Shown piece by piece: positions 1-12,110 of a DNA stretch of 64,000 nt. The DNA comes from Panulirus ornatus. Lineage: Eukaryota; Arthropoda; Malacostraca; Decapoda; Palinuridae. The stretch spans positions 10,749,100 through 10,813,099 of the forward strand of contig NC_092250.1 of NCBI RefSeq assembly GCF_036320965.1. The letters are read 5' to 3'. Made by a program: the position numbers and the translations under genes. The stretch's first letter is position 1. Each line of letters opens with the position of its first letter. The notes under the pieces are model-generated. The model made no database searches. It saw nothing but the letters and a program-made list of their open reading frames with translations, and had not been told where the DNA came from.

Positions 1-656
1 AGTCGAGAACATTATCTCGGAAAGCAAAAATGGGTATGTTTGAAGGAATAGTGGTTCCAACAATGTTGTATGGTTGCGAGGCGTGGGCTATGGATAGAGT
101 TGTGCGCAGGAGGATGGATGTGCTGGAAATGAGAAGTTTGAGTACAATGTGTGATGTGAGGTGGTTTGATCGAGTAAGTAACGTAAGGGTAAGAGAGATG
201 TATGGAAATAAAAAGAGCGTGGTTGAGAGAGCAGAAGAGGGTGTTTTGAAATGGTTTGGGCACATGGAGAGAATGAGTGAGGAAAGGATGACCAAGAGGA
301 TATATGTGTCGGAGGTGGAGGGAACGAGGAGAAGTGGGAGACCAAATTGGAGGTGGAAAGATGGAGTGAAAAAGATTTTGTGTGATCGGGGCCTGAACAT
401 GCAGGAGGGTGAAAGGAGTGCAAGGAATAGAGTGAATTGGATCGATGTGGTATACCGGGGTTGACGTGCTGTCAGTGTATTGAATCAGGGCATGTGAAGC
501 GTCTGGGGTAAACCATGGAAAGCTCTGTAGGTATGTATATTTTGCGTGTGTGGACGTATGTATATACATGTGTATGGGGGTGGGTTGGGCCATTTCTTCG
601 TCTGTTTCCTTGCGCTACCTCGCAAACGCGGGAGACAGTGGCAAAGCAAAAGAAAA
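1..656 (+). mobile_element. LINE-A 3' end (5' truncated by window edge)
   Basis: This is the C-terminal coding part and 3' UTR of the RTE-like LINE. The reading frame runs from the window edge to a TGA ending at 464 and matches the last ~150 residues of the intact copy at 51106-54102, including the [13 protein letters not shown] motif. The 3' UTR (465-656) holds the conserved tail core with GCGCTACCTCGC and ends in an A-rich stretch that passes directly into (TA)n. The frame is open, so only the 5' side is lost to the window boundary. Confidence 0.93.
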
Positions 657-660
657 AAAA

Positions 661-670
661 TATATATATA

Positions 671-723
<53 letters not shown>

Positions 724-746
724 TATTATTATTATTATTATTATTT
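661..746. repeat. (TA)n followed by (ATT)n microsatellite
   Basis: About 60 bp of TA repeat (with short TG interruptions) is followed by about 25 bp of ATT. It separates two LINE 3' tails that point at each other. Confidence 0.97.
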
Positions 747-1709
747 TGCTTAGTCGCTGTCTCCCGCGTTAGCGAGGTAGCGCAAGGAAACAGACGAAAG
801 GATGGCCCAACCCGCCCACATACACAAGTATATACATGCACGTCCACACACGCAAATATACATACCTATACATCTCAATGTACACATACATATACACACA
901 CAGAACTATACATATATACACATGTACATAATTCATACTGTCTGCCTTTATTTGTTCCCATCGCCACCTCGCCACACATGGAATAACAACCCCCTCCCCC
1001 TCATGTGTGCGAGGTAGCGCTAGGAAAAGACACCAAAGGCCCCATTCGTTCACACTGAGTCTCTAGCTGTCATGTAATAATGCACCGAAACCACAGCTCC
1101 CTTTCCACATCCAGGCCCCACACAACTTTCCATGGTTTACCCCAGACGCTTCACATGCCCTGGTTCAATCCATTGACAGCAGGTCGACCCCGGTATACCA
1201 CATTGTTCCAATTCACTCTATTCCTTGCCCGCTTTTCACCCTCCTGCATGTTCAGACCCCGATCACTCAAAATCTTTTTCACTCCATCTTTCCACCTCCA
1301 ATTTGGTCTCCCACTTCTCCTCGTTCCCTCCACCTCGGACATATATATCCTCTTGGTCAATCTTTCCTCACTCATAATCTCCATGTGACCAAACCATTTC
1401 AAAACACCCTCTTCTGCTCTCTCAACCACACTCTTTTTATTTCCACACATCTCTCTTACCCTTACATTACTTACTCGAACAAACCACCTCACAACACATA
1501 CTGTCGTCAAACATCTCATTTCCAGCACATCCACCCTCCTGTGCACAACTCTATCCACAGCCCACGCCTCGCAACCATACAACATTGTTGGAACTACTAT
1601 TCCTTCAAACATACCCATTTTTGCTTTCCTAGATAATGTTCTCGACTTCCAAATGTTCTTCAAGGCTCCAAGAATTTTCGACCCCTCCCCACCCTGTGGA
1701 GGGTGGGAG
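747..1709 (-). mobile_element. LINE-B 3' end with long 3' UTR
   Basis: A minus-strand LINE fragment. The tail core lies at 747-800, and a long 3' UTR typical of subfamily B (800-1190) contains a second GCGCTACCTCGC-like block near 1010-1025 and CA/TA-rich sequence. The C-terminal coding part (about 1190-1690) is open as 1151-1663. The 5' side is truncated at about 1709, exactly where the left arm of the large inverted repeat begins, next to a short C-rich/G-rich hairpin (1683-1711). Confidence 0.9.
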
Positions 1710-2114
1710 GGTTGTCAAAAAGTAATAATTGATCATTAGCTTTCTGGAATTATGTTTTGACTATGACAGACATGGTGAGATTACTTATGTCAAGTATTCC
1801 ATCCTTAGATTCGAGGATGGATATGAGTCACTCATAAGCAAGTATGCGTCAATCATTTTCCAGTTATTAACTTGGTTTTAGTACATCCTGTATAGAAGAA
1901 CGAATTATTGAAAATCTTCTGTCGTTACTGTTGTTTTCATTCAGGATGTAGAAGGTAGGAATTAATATGAGGTAATCAAAAGAAAGAAATTAAGATCTAA
2001 ACGTAACGCGGAAGGGCAGTAGATGTTTTACCATATCAGTGGATGCTTGGTTACTGTGTTCTAGTTGGTGTAAACGAACTTGATGAAGTACGGTAGACGC
2101 GAGAGAGACAACTC

Positions 2115-2382
2115 GAGTAGGGTAATTTTTTTTGTTTGTTTCTCCCATACTTGTCAGCTGTTTTCCACATTAGCAGGGTAGAAACCACAGCCCTATGGAC
2201 TTTTTTATGGTTTCCCCCAGGCGCTTCACATGATCTTGTTCAGTCCACTGACTGCATCTCGCCCTCTGTATTCCAAATGGTTCCTATTCATTTTGTTCCT
2301 TGCAGGCCTTTCACCCTTCTTAATGTTGAGTCCCCAATCACTCGAAATCGTTTTCACTCTATCCTTCCATTTTGGTAGATTT
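2115..2382 (-). mobile_element. Fossil LINE-B-like 3' end (left arm)
   Basis: On the minus strand this reads as a strongly diverged C-terminus plus 3' UTR of the same LINE lineage: the order of the conserved blocks is kept (coding end with TGG AAG GAT AGA, then GGTGAAAGGCCTGCAAGGAA, then GTGAAGCGCC and GGGGGAAACCAT). It is present at the matching position in the right arm (15255-15505), so it was inserted before the arms were duplicated. Confidence 0.8.
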
Positions 2383-2658
2383 GGCAGACATGATGTATGA
2401 CTTTTGCGTTATTATGATAATACATAATCATGAGATTTTTTTAATGCTTTATTGAAAGATAGAGAGTGTGTTTAATGATCCATAGGCTGTCGTCTTCTGC
2501 TTATCACAAATAACGCGATGTTTAGAACTATAAAAAAGATATTCCAATCATGGTCTTATCTTCATGGTGGTTTTTGTCCTGGTTTTGCGTGAATACTAGA
2601 GTTATCGGGAAAAGCTGAATAATACGACAGTTTGAAAATTTGGCGTCACTCAGATGGA

Positions 2659-2771
<113 letters not shown>

Positions 2772-3079
2772 AAGAAAAATATCTACTGAGTAGTTGAGAT
2801 TCCTACAACCATCCTTACTAGCAGCAAGTCTGCAGATGACAGGGGCTCATCACTCACTCTAACAACTCGGAGGGAGTGAATGGGGACTGGGCCACCACCT
2901 GCTGCAGTGGTCCAGAGGAAGATAACCGAAGCCTATCATATGCTTGTCTCTTTATATCTATCAAACAATTTTCATAAGTGTTTGTTGTTGCCCTGTATTC
3001 TTTGGAAGAATTTTGCTAGACTTTCTTGCGTCCTGAACATGTACAATAACCGAACTCATCGTTGATAATATATTTTCAG

Positions 3080-3249
3080 CGATGCGGTTTGCCCTCATGG
3101 AAGCAAAGGTGGCCTTGGCGAAGATGATATTAGCAGCAGAACTGCAGCTGGCACCGGGACATGAAGAGATTCAGCTGGAATTTGGTATGGGAATCATCAG
3201 GCCCAAGGAAGGTGTCAAACTGGTACTCACATCACTTAGGGAGGAGTGA
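3080..3249 (+). CDS. Cytochrome P450 (CYP3 clan), terminal coding exon, left-arm copy
   Basis: This 170-bp exon encodes the P450 C-terminus just after the heme-cysteine loop: two leading bases, 55 codons and a TGA stop at 3247-3249. The residues MRFALMEAKVALAK form the start of the L helix, and the end (RPKEGVKLVL) is the usual beta-sheet 3 C-terminus of CYP3/CYP6/CYP9-like enzymes. P450s of this clan are microsomal monooxygenases using NADPH-P450 reductase. A pyrimidine-rich acceptor ending TATTTTCAG precedes it directly (3071-3079). The frame is intact with a normal stop. It differs from the right-arm exon at 2 of 170 bases, both changing residues (Met for Val, Ile for Val). No upstream exon is visible on the plus strand to its left, because 1-1709 is LINE sequence; upstream exons must lie outside the window or be missing, so it could be an orphan exon carried by the duplication. 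Confidence 0.9.
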
Positions 3250-3383
3250 GGCAACGTGTGACTAACAAGTTTTAAGTATCGTTTGCAGGATTGAGGTTCA
3301 AAATTTAACAAAAAGTAACTACCACACCTCTCGTAAACAAGCAACGATATCTCTAATAGAGCATTTTAGATCATAATTTTTGA

Positions 3384-3507
<124 letters not shown>

Positions 3508-3965
3508 TCCTAAGCTACATGTCCCATTTATACCTTAATTTGTAGGCCTCCCGCAGCGCTCGGGAATTACCGCCTCCACTAGGAGTGGTTCTGTTGTGTG
3601 TGTGTCTGTTTGTCTGGGGAAAAGATCGAGCATTTTAGGAACGAGCTCAGTGCTGTTATTTTGGTAATGGCATCTAGAGGAGTATCTAAGATATATTGAA
3701 TCTATGTTTGTAGTGATGTAGAGATGAGTTTTTCCTAAAAATCTTTGTTCCCTGCAATTCTCAAAGAATTAAAGAAAACGTGCCAAGTAATTACAATTAA
3801 TGTTGCACTTGATTGTACCAGTTTTGAAGGGAATATTACATTGCAAAAGAAGTCTAAAGATACAAAAGACATATAGGTGTGTATGTATATATTCATGCAA
3901 AGAATGTTTTGATAATGTATATTGGAGGTAGTGTGAGCTGAATGATCAGAGGGGTATTGCTTGTC

Positions 3966-4858
<893 letters not shown>

Positions 4859-4906
<48 letters not shown>
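4859..4906. repeat. (TA)n microsatellite on the 5' side of the inserted LINE
   Basis: 48 bp of TA separates the truncated LINE 5' end from arm sequence that resumes at GATTAATGGGATGACC. Confidence 0.97.
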
Positions 4907-4909
<3 letters not shown>

Positions 4910-6399
4910 TAATGGGATGACCTTGATTAGGGCCCCAGTTAACATAAAAAAAGATATATGATTGACCACAAAAACTGCAACCTTTTCTTCAAATCTAATT
5001 GTCGGAAGAAGAATTGTTGAGTGTAGTTTAACTATTATACCTCCATTAAGATTTCAGTTGAGCAAGTGAGAAATTATTAACACATTTATAAACTGGTTAT
5101 GTGTAGTGTAAGACTGGCAAGTGAGGACCAGATAGGTGACTTATCGGTCGAAGGTTACTTGTACCTAGAGGCAAAGATTACGTGAAGTTGGATGTAATGA
5201 TTACCAGAGCTTGTATATTCGCTGTTGCCTTCATCCACCGTTATCTCTTACCAACTGATAAGGGTTCCACGAGTGGCCGAGCATGTACTGGCTTGATAAA
5301 AAAACAAGTCAGCAGAACGTGTGGTTTTTCTTTTTGTTGTTGTTTTCTTTTGTCGTCTTTTGTTTCTTTAACTAAATGCACTGTCGCGACACGAATCCCA
5401 CTTTGCTGTCATTCCTGATTTGAATTACGACATGACTGTCCTGCCTCAAATCTTTCTGGTCTACGAGAGTCTACAGTAACTAAGGTAATTCATCTTCTGA
5501 TCGTCTCATTCAACCTGATCGTTCTGAAACTAACTCATCAACTGATAAAAGCCACTTTCTTAGCAACACTCGCTGACAAAAGTCTGTCTACAACTTGATC
5601 GAAGCAGTATCGAACTTGTGCTGAGCTCTGACTGCAGCGCCATCTGTGAGGTATCCAACAGTAACACTCTTTACATAGGCGACACTCAGTATTCCGTAGT
5701 TTTACTGTATACTTCAGTTTGATATCTTAGTACCCACACTGTCACCTTATCTACCCAGTTTGTAAGGTAAAATGGTACGTCACTGCATAACACCTCGCTC
5801 TCATACGTTGCCTGACATTTATCTATTGTTCGAACTTTCAAATATACTTGGAATTGTTGCTCTACATGACACACAACTGTTATTCATTTTTTGTTGTGAA
5901 ATATTCCATATACTGACTAAATTCATTATAGTAATTCATACATTCCTACTACACAAGTAGCATAGGACGTCTCCTCTGATGTCATATCTGGTTAAGGGAG
6001 GCATCATAACAATGTGCTAGTCTGAGAAAATGATGGCTGAGGTAGCAAGAGAGACGCTTCGTTGGCAGGTAGAGGTGTCACTTGACACGACCACGCAGTG
6101 GACGACCAAGATAAACCGTTGGTCACGAGGATTCTGCAATTACTAAAGTAGTTCCTGAGAGGCCGATGGCATCAGCAGCGCATATGATTTATAACAGATG
6201 GATGCTCTTCCATCCTCGCACGACGCACCATAACCTTAATGCGAATGATATTCAGTATTATGTTCCATCTGCAAAGGGCGGATAAACGAGGTGATTCAAA
6301 TGAGGATGTTCGCTTACTCTTTGCTCAGGAATACTCAGCATATGACTTCAGGTGCTGAAAGTCTATAACATGAACCAATGAAAAGACTTTTAGATCTAT

Positions 6400-6835
6400 G
6401 GGAGCGTGGGCTAGACAGTGCTGGAGGACTAGGAACGCAGAGATATCCCTCTCAGTACATCGCGGAGAGGAGTTGACGTGGGCCTAAGGAACATAAGAAC
6501 TGGTAAATAGTGATGATCGACATGGAAGATGTCTTGCTGCCCTCTGTGCGTACTATGGCTATCCCTGTTCCTGACACTATCAAGGTCGTGCAGGACCGGA
6601 GCCCACTGTACAAGAGTGGCGTAGTAGGAATCGTTTCAGGCACTTCCTGAAGCGGAGAACATTAACTGGACCACCAAAAGGTTGTAACAAAAACCCATTC
6701 GTAAGCTCGTGGGCCATCAAGTGCCGGGTTTGGGAGGTAGGAATAATGAGTCGCAAAGGTATGGAGAATACGATGCACATGGTGTGGCGAGACCTTCGAC
6801 CCAAGTAAGATGTATGGATGAATCTCGTTCAGTCC
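6400..6835 (+). pseudogene. Tc1/mariner-type transposase relic, left-arm copy
   Basis: Conceptual translation in shifting frames gives the C-terminal half of a Tc1-like DDE transposase. A segment with DVLLPSVRTM and VVQDRSPLY (second catalytic Asp of the VVQD motif at 6594-6596) is followed, after a frame change, by FRHFLKRRTLTGPPKGC and WAIKCRVWEVG, ending in LRPK and a stop. The usual SPDLNPIEN box is altered here to NKNPFVSS, so the third acidic residue is lost. Stops and frameshifts show it is dead. No terminal inverted repeats were found. The right-arm copy (11740-12110) is better preserved. Confidence 0.72.
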
Positions 6836-7779
6836 ACGCCGGATAGGATGGTCGAGGTGACAGATGATTGTGAAGGTTGGAGCATAACTGAAAGTAGGTT
6901 ATGAATAAAGAACTCTCTCTTTAATTGTGTATCATTTTAACACATCATCAAAGTATCATCAAGTTTACTTGGATGAATATTCATGATCATGCCACAAGTT
7001 GCACCATTGGACCTGATCACAGAAAATGTTCTTATCTGACATTATATAACAACCTGTCGTTTGGACGGGGAGCCAAAAGTTTGCGGCATTAAAGCAGACT
7101 AACAATCAGCAAACGTAAAAAATCTGTTAGCGCGTGTCTTCCCTCAGTATATGCAAAAAATATGGTGACTTTTTATTTTTGGTATGTGCGTGAGGATATC
7201 CTATACTAAGGCAAGTAGTCATTCAACAACTGACGACTTTGGTACATCAATCTTTTCTTCCGAGACAGTAGTTTTCAAAGCATAAAAAACAGACCAATCT
7301 TTATTTCGAAATTCAAGGACGTTATTCCTAAGGAAATCGAGTCAGTTGTTGCTTGACAGTACAACTTCAAACTATTTAATCCCATATGCATTAGCAGGAG
7401 TAAATATCACAGGACAAAGAGGGGGACGATCAGCACGAAACAGTTCTCAACCGCCAAACTGCCCATCTTGGCAATTAACACAATAGTGACCACCCAAAGT
7501 TGAGTGCGTGTGTGTTAACTGGGTAGATGAAAAACAGTTGAACAAATAGTGCAATTTCTTGTTATTCTTGCCATCATATGAACAGGACAGAGTTTAATAT
7601 ATTGAAACTAGGCGACGCTTTGACATATATAGTTGTATTTCATAAAGCTTCATAGTTTGTATGTATAGCACAAGGCTTGATATTTGCACAGAGAATAATT
7701 AGGAAAAAGCGGCAATAAAACAGCAGCTGTTGTGGGTAGCTTACAGTGGAACACCCATGAAAGACTAACACACAAAAGA

Positions 7780-8438
7780 GCGACCTCTGCCATCCTGCTC
7801 AGTCTCCTTCCTCAGCCTCCCTTAACCCCTCCCCTAATATCATCCTTTCCTTCTATACACTCATCGCTCGATGATGTATACCCGATCAACCAATCATTTC
7901 TTCCTCTTCACGCTCTACCTCCCTCCCTCATTCCTAACCTTTTCTCTCCCTTCATTCTTCTCGATCTTCCTCCTTCCTTCACGCTCGCTCCCTCTCCCTT
8001 CCTTCACATCCTTCCGCCTCACTAACCCTCTCTCAACCCTTAACCATCATATTGTATTTTTTTTTTTTCGCCCGTGTCCCTCCTTCCTTCTTTCTAACTC
8101 TTTATCATCTCCCTCACACTCTTCCTCCTTCCTGGGTTTCTGTTCCTCCTTGCTCTCTCCCTGCGTCATCGCTCTTCATAAAGTCCCATTTATCTACCCT
8201 ACACCCCCCCCTCCCCCATTCTTCACTCTACCCCGAACAATACTCCTTCCCTACCCTGTAATCCTACCTTACACTTCTCTCCCACCCTTCCTCACCCTCC
8301 TGTACCAAACCCCTACCCTATCCAGTAACCCTGCCTTACACCTTCCCTTCAGTACCAAACCCCTCCCCTACCCCATCATCTACCGCAACACCCCACCTCC
8401 CCCTTCCTCACTCCCTAATACAATACCTCTCCCCTCCA
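7780..8438 (+). repeat. Polypyrimidine-rich block at inner end of left arm
   Basis: About 650 bp with extreme strand asymmetry (mostly C and T on the plus strand). Near 8215-8400 it holds a degenerate internal repeat in which blocks such as CCTTACACTT/CCTTACACCTT and GTACCAAACCCC recur roughly every 60-80 bp. Its complement forms the inner end of the right arm (10113-10770). The long open frames here are by-products of the composition. Confidence 0.85.
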
Positions 8439-10112
8439 ACCCCGCTACACCGTCCACATGTAAGTTATCGCTTTAACTTTGTCAGTGACTTGATAAAGCT
8501 CGCCAAAATGAAACGTTGTCATTTAGATAGAGGATTTTCCGAATAGAGTGATTTATTTCAAACGCGGTCATGCCACGTAACCTCTAAGTTTAACATAAAA
8601 CCCAGGAACTCTTAGTGATCATCATGCAGCGCGCTAGGTATGCGCTACGAGGCCAGAGGGAGGTCGGGCACTTAGGGGTTCAGAGTCTCGCCTGAGCAGT
8701 TCAAGGATTCAAACTTCTCTTGCACTACTTTTACCTAAGACTGTACACGAGTTACCAAGGAGGGGTTGTGATTTAGAGTTCTCTTGTATGAGCCTGTAGG
8801 TCGAACGGAGCTTACTCTCTTTCTTAAGCTTCTTTTTATCGTTTCGTTGCGATATAAGAGACACTGGCAGTATGGGCTCACTTGACCCAGCATGTTCGGC
8901 ACGCTTCGAACTGACCGCAAAGCTACTGAATCGGCAAACGACCGTTGCTACGCCTTTCCCGTACACTGTATCAACAAACATGAGCCTATCCCAGCAATGG
9001 TAATGAATATATATAGACAAATACAAGCAGGTGTAAGTTAAAAAAGAAATCCTTATAATTGCAACAGAAAATGAGACACTTACCATAAGGTTTTTACTCG
9101 TCAACAAAGACAAAGTCAATCTATCCATTCGACTGTCAAGAAAGCGCTGGTTATGACATTGACTACTTGGCTCTGCCCAGACCCCAGGACCAGGCCAGCA
9201 CCGTCTGTCTCGCCTCCCCCCCCCCCCCTCCCCCCAGGGAACAACTAGGAACATATCTTACCCGCTGAAGTACAGCTAGTGTCTGATACATTACTTGAGT
9301 AAAAGTGTATGACAAGACAACTTCAATACTAAATCGATTATATCATCAACTCAGGTGTCCGTGAAGTGTGGTAGTCCAACGATCTCCTGTGAGCATAAAT
9401 GCACTGAGTGCAAGTTACAGTGCGAGTCCTCTGAACCAAGAAAGTTTAGACACGTGTAAGGTGATACGATACGAAATTACATTCCTGTCCAGAGTGAACT
9501 CGACCCGTTTAGGAAATGGTTTATGTGAAACTCAAGCTACAGGTCGTTGATCACCGGTACCTTGGAGACGGCTAGCTTCCAACACTCGTGTGCCTAACAG
9601 TGAGTAGTGGAAATTATGGATTCATGTACGAATGAAGACCAGATTATAATAAGAGAACTGAATTTCGTATTGATACTCAACATGATATACCTATTATAGT
9701 AGTAGGTATAAAACAATATGAAATATTTCGTGAAAAATATGGTGCGCATTTTCTTAATATAGTGAACGATGGTGATTATGGTTAAAAAGCTAGACATAAG
9801 GAGATTGCTGAACATTATGGTGGAAATATTGCAGAATAAGGTGGCTAGTGGAAAAATATGAAAATTTTGCGCACAATGAATGGTGAAAACTATGGATGAT
9901 CCACTGATACGTGAAGACGTTGGTGAGATATCACTTTATCTTATTCAAAAGATAGTGATTGAAGTTGTTTGTGAATATTTTTCAACGTGTAGTGATGGTA
10001 AAAGACGAGTAAATTACAGTATCCATATATATATATATATAGTTCGTGAACATGATGTGGTAACTTGGAAAATTTGTGATATTGATCAGTTTCCTCAAAG
10101 CCTCGTCAAAGG
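8439..10112. other. Unique spacer between the inverted arms
   Basis: This is about 1.7 kb of sequence without a mirror copy. It includes a 181-codon open frame on the minus strand (8709-9254) with no recognisable domain, a poly-C run near 9219-9237, and an AT-rich part (9600-10110) where the motif GTGGAAA/GTGAAAA followed by TATG recurs irregularly. No known gene or mobile element was recognised. Confidence 0.7.
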
Positions 10113-10770
10113 TAAGGGGTGTTGTATGGGGGAGTGAGGAAGGGGGAGGTGGGGTGTTGCGGTAGATGATGGGGTAAGGGAGGGGTTTGGTACTGAAGGG
10201 AAAGGTGTAAGGCAGGGTTACTGGATAGGGTAGGGGTTTGGTACAGGAGGGTGAGGAAGGGTGGGAGAGAGGTGTAAGGTAGGATTACAGGGTAGGGAAA
10301 GAGTATTGTTCGGGGGGGGAGCGAGGAATGGGGGAGGGGGGGGTGTAGGGTAGATAAATGGGACTTTATGAAGAGCGATGACGCAGGGAGAGAGCAAGGA
10401 GGAACAGAGACCCAGGAAGGAGGAAGAGTGTGAGGGAGATAATAAAGAGTTAGAAAGAAGGAAGGAGGGACACAGGCGAAAAAAAAAAATACAATATGAA
10501 GGGTGAGGGTTGAGAGAGGGTTAGTGAGGCGGAAGGATGTGAAGGAAGGGAGAGGGAGCGAGCGTGAAGGAAGGAGGAAGATCAGAGAAGAATGAAGGGA
10601 GAGAAAAGGTTAGGAAGGAGGGAGGGAGGTAGAGCGTGAAGAGGAAGAAAATGATTGGTTGATCGGGTATACATCATCGAGCGATGAGTGTATAGAAGGA
10701 AAGGATGATATTGGGTGAGGGATAAAGCGAGGCGGAGGAAGGAGGCGGAGCAGGATGGCAGAGGTCGCTC
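10113..10770 (-). repeat. Polypurine-rich block at inner end of right arm
   Basis: The complement of the pyrimidine block at 7780-8438; on the plus strand it is almost entirely G and A, with long runs of GGGGAGG type. Together the two blocks face each other across the spacer. Confidence 0.85.
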
Positions 10771-11739
10771 TTTTGTGTGTTAGTCTTTCATGAGTGTTCC
10801 ACTGTAAGCTAGCCACAACAGTTGCTGTTTTATTGCTGTTTTTGCCTAATTATTCTCTGTGCAAATATCAAGCCTTGTGCTATACATACAAACTATGAAG
10901 CTTTATGAAATACAACTATATATGTCAAAGCATCGCCTAGTTTCAATACATTAAACTCTGTCCTGTTCATATGATGGCAAGAATAACAAGAAATTGCACT
11001 ATTTGTTCAACTGTTTTTCATCTACCCAGTTAACACACACGCACTCAACTTTGGGTGGTCACTATTGTGTTAATTGCCAAGATGGGCAGTTTGGCGGTTG
11101 AGAACTGTTTCGTGCTGATCGTCCCCCTCTTTGTCCTGTGATATTTACTCCTGCTAATGCATATGGGATTAAATAGTTTGAAGTTGTACTGTCAAGCAAC
11201 AACTGACTCGATTTCCTTAGGAATAACGTCCTTGAATTTCGAAATAAAGATTGGTCTGTTTTTTATGCTTTGAAAACTACTGTCTCGGAAGAAAAGATTG
11301 ATGTACCAAAGTCGTCAGTTGTTGAATGACTACTTGCCTTAGTATAGGATGTCCTCACACGCATACCAAAAATAAAAAGTCACCATATTTTTGCATATAC
11401 TGAGGGAAGACATGCGCTAACAGATTTTTTACGTTTGCTGATTGTTAGTCTGCTTTAATGCCGCAAACTTTTGGCTCCCCGTCCAAACGACAGGTTGTTA
11501 TATAATGTCAAATAAGAACATTTTCTGTGATCAGATCCAATGGTGCAACTTGTGGCATGATCTTGAATATTCATCCAACTAAAACTTGATGATACTTTGA
11601 TGATGTGTTAAAATGATACACAATTAAAGAGAGAGTTCTCTATTCATACCCTACTTTCAGTTATGCTCCAACCTTCACAATCATCTGTCACCTCGACCAT
11701 CTGATCCGGCGTGGACTGAACAGAATTCATCCATACATC

Positions 11740-12110
11740 TTACTTGGATCGAAGGTCTCGCCACACCGTGTGCATCGTATTCTCCATACCTTTGCGACTC
11801 CATATTCCTACCTCCCAAACCCAACCCTTGATGGCCCACGAGCTTTCGACTGGGTTTTTGTCACAACCTTTTGGTGGTCCAGTTAATGTTCTCCGCTTCA
11901 GGAAGTGTCTGAAACGATTCCTACTACGCCACTCTTGTACACTGGGCTCCGGTCCTGCACGACCTTGATAGTGTCAGGAACAGGGATAGCCATAGTACGC
12001 AGAGAAGGCATCAAGACATCTTCCAAGTCGACCATCCCTGTTTACCAATTCTCATGTTCCTTAGGCCCACGTCAACTCCTCTCCGCAATGTACTGAGAGG
12101 GATATCTCTG
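11740..12110 (-). pseudogene. Tc1/mariner-type transposase relic, right-arm copy
   Basis: The mirror of 6400-6835. On the minus strand the DDE box reads GPPKGCDKNPVESSWAI (11833-11880 region), which keeps both the Asp and the Glu of the Tc1 D-x-NPxE motif that the left copy has lost. A second segment carries VVQD. The two segments are in different frames, so the copy is also dead. It ends at a stop at 11740-11742. Confidence 0.72.

Noticed and set aside
2880..3065. 61-codon frame just before the left P450 exon (and its mirror 14602-14787)
   Set aside because: It lies in the intron directly upstream of the acceptor, ends before the exon, and shows no P450 motif.
7732..8476. Pro/Ser-rich frames of 97 and 201 codons
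   Set aside because: They are produced by the polypyrimidine block; the mirror block in the right arm does not keep the same frames intact.
8610..8690. A second tRNA-like segment with GGTTCAGAGTC
   Set aside because: The box B match is imperfect, no cloverleaf can be drawn and no SINE body follows.
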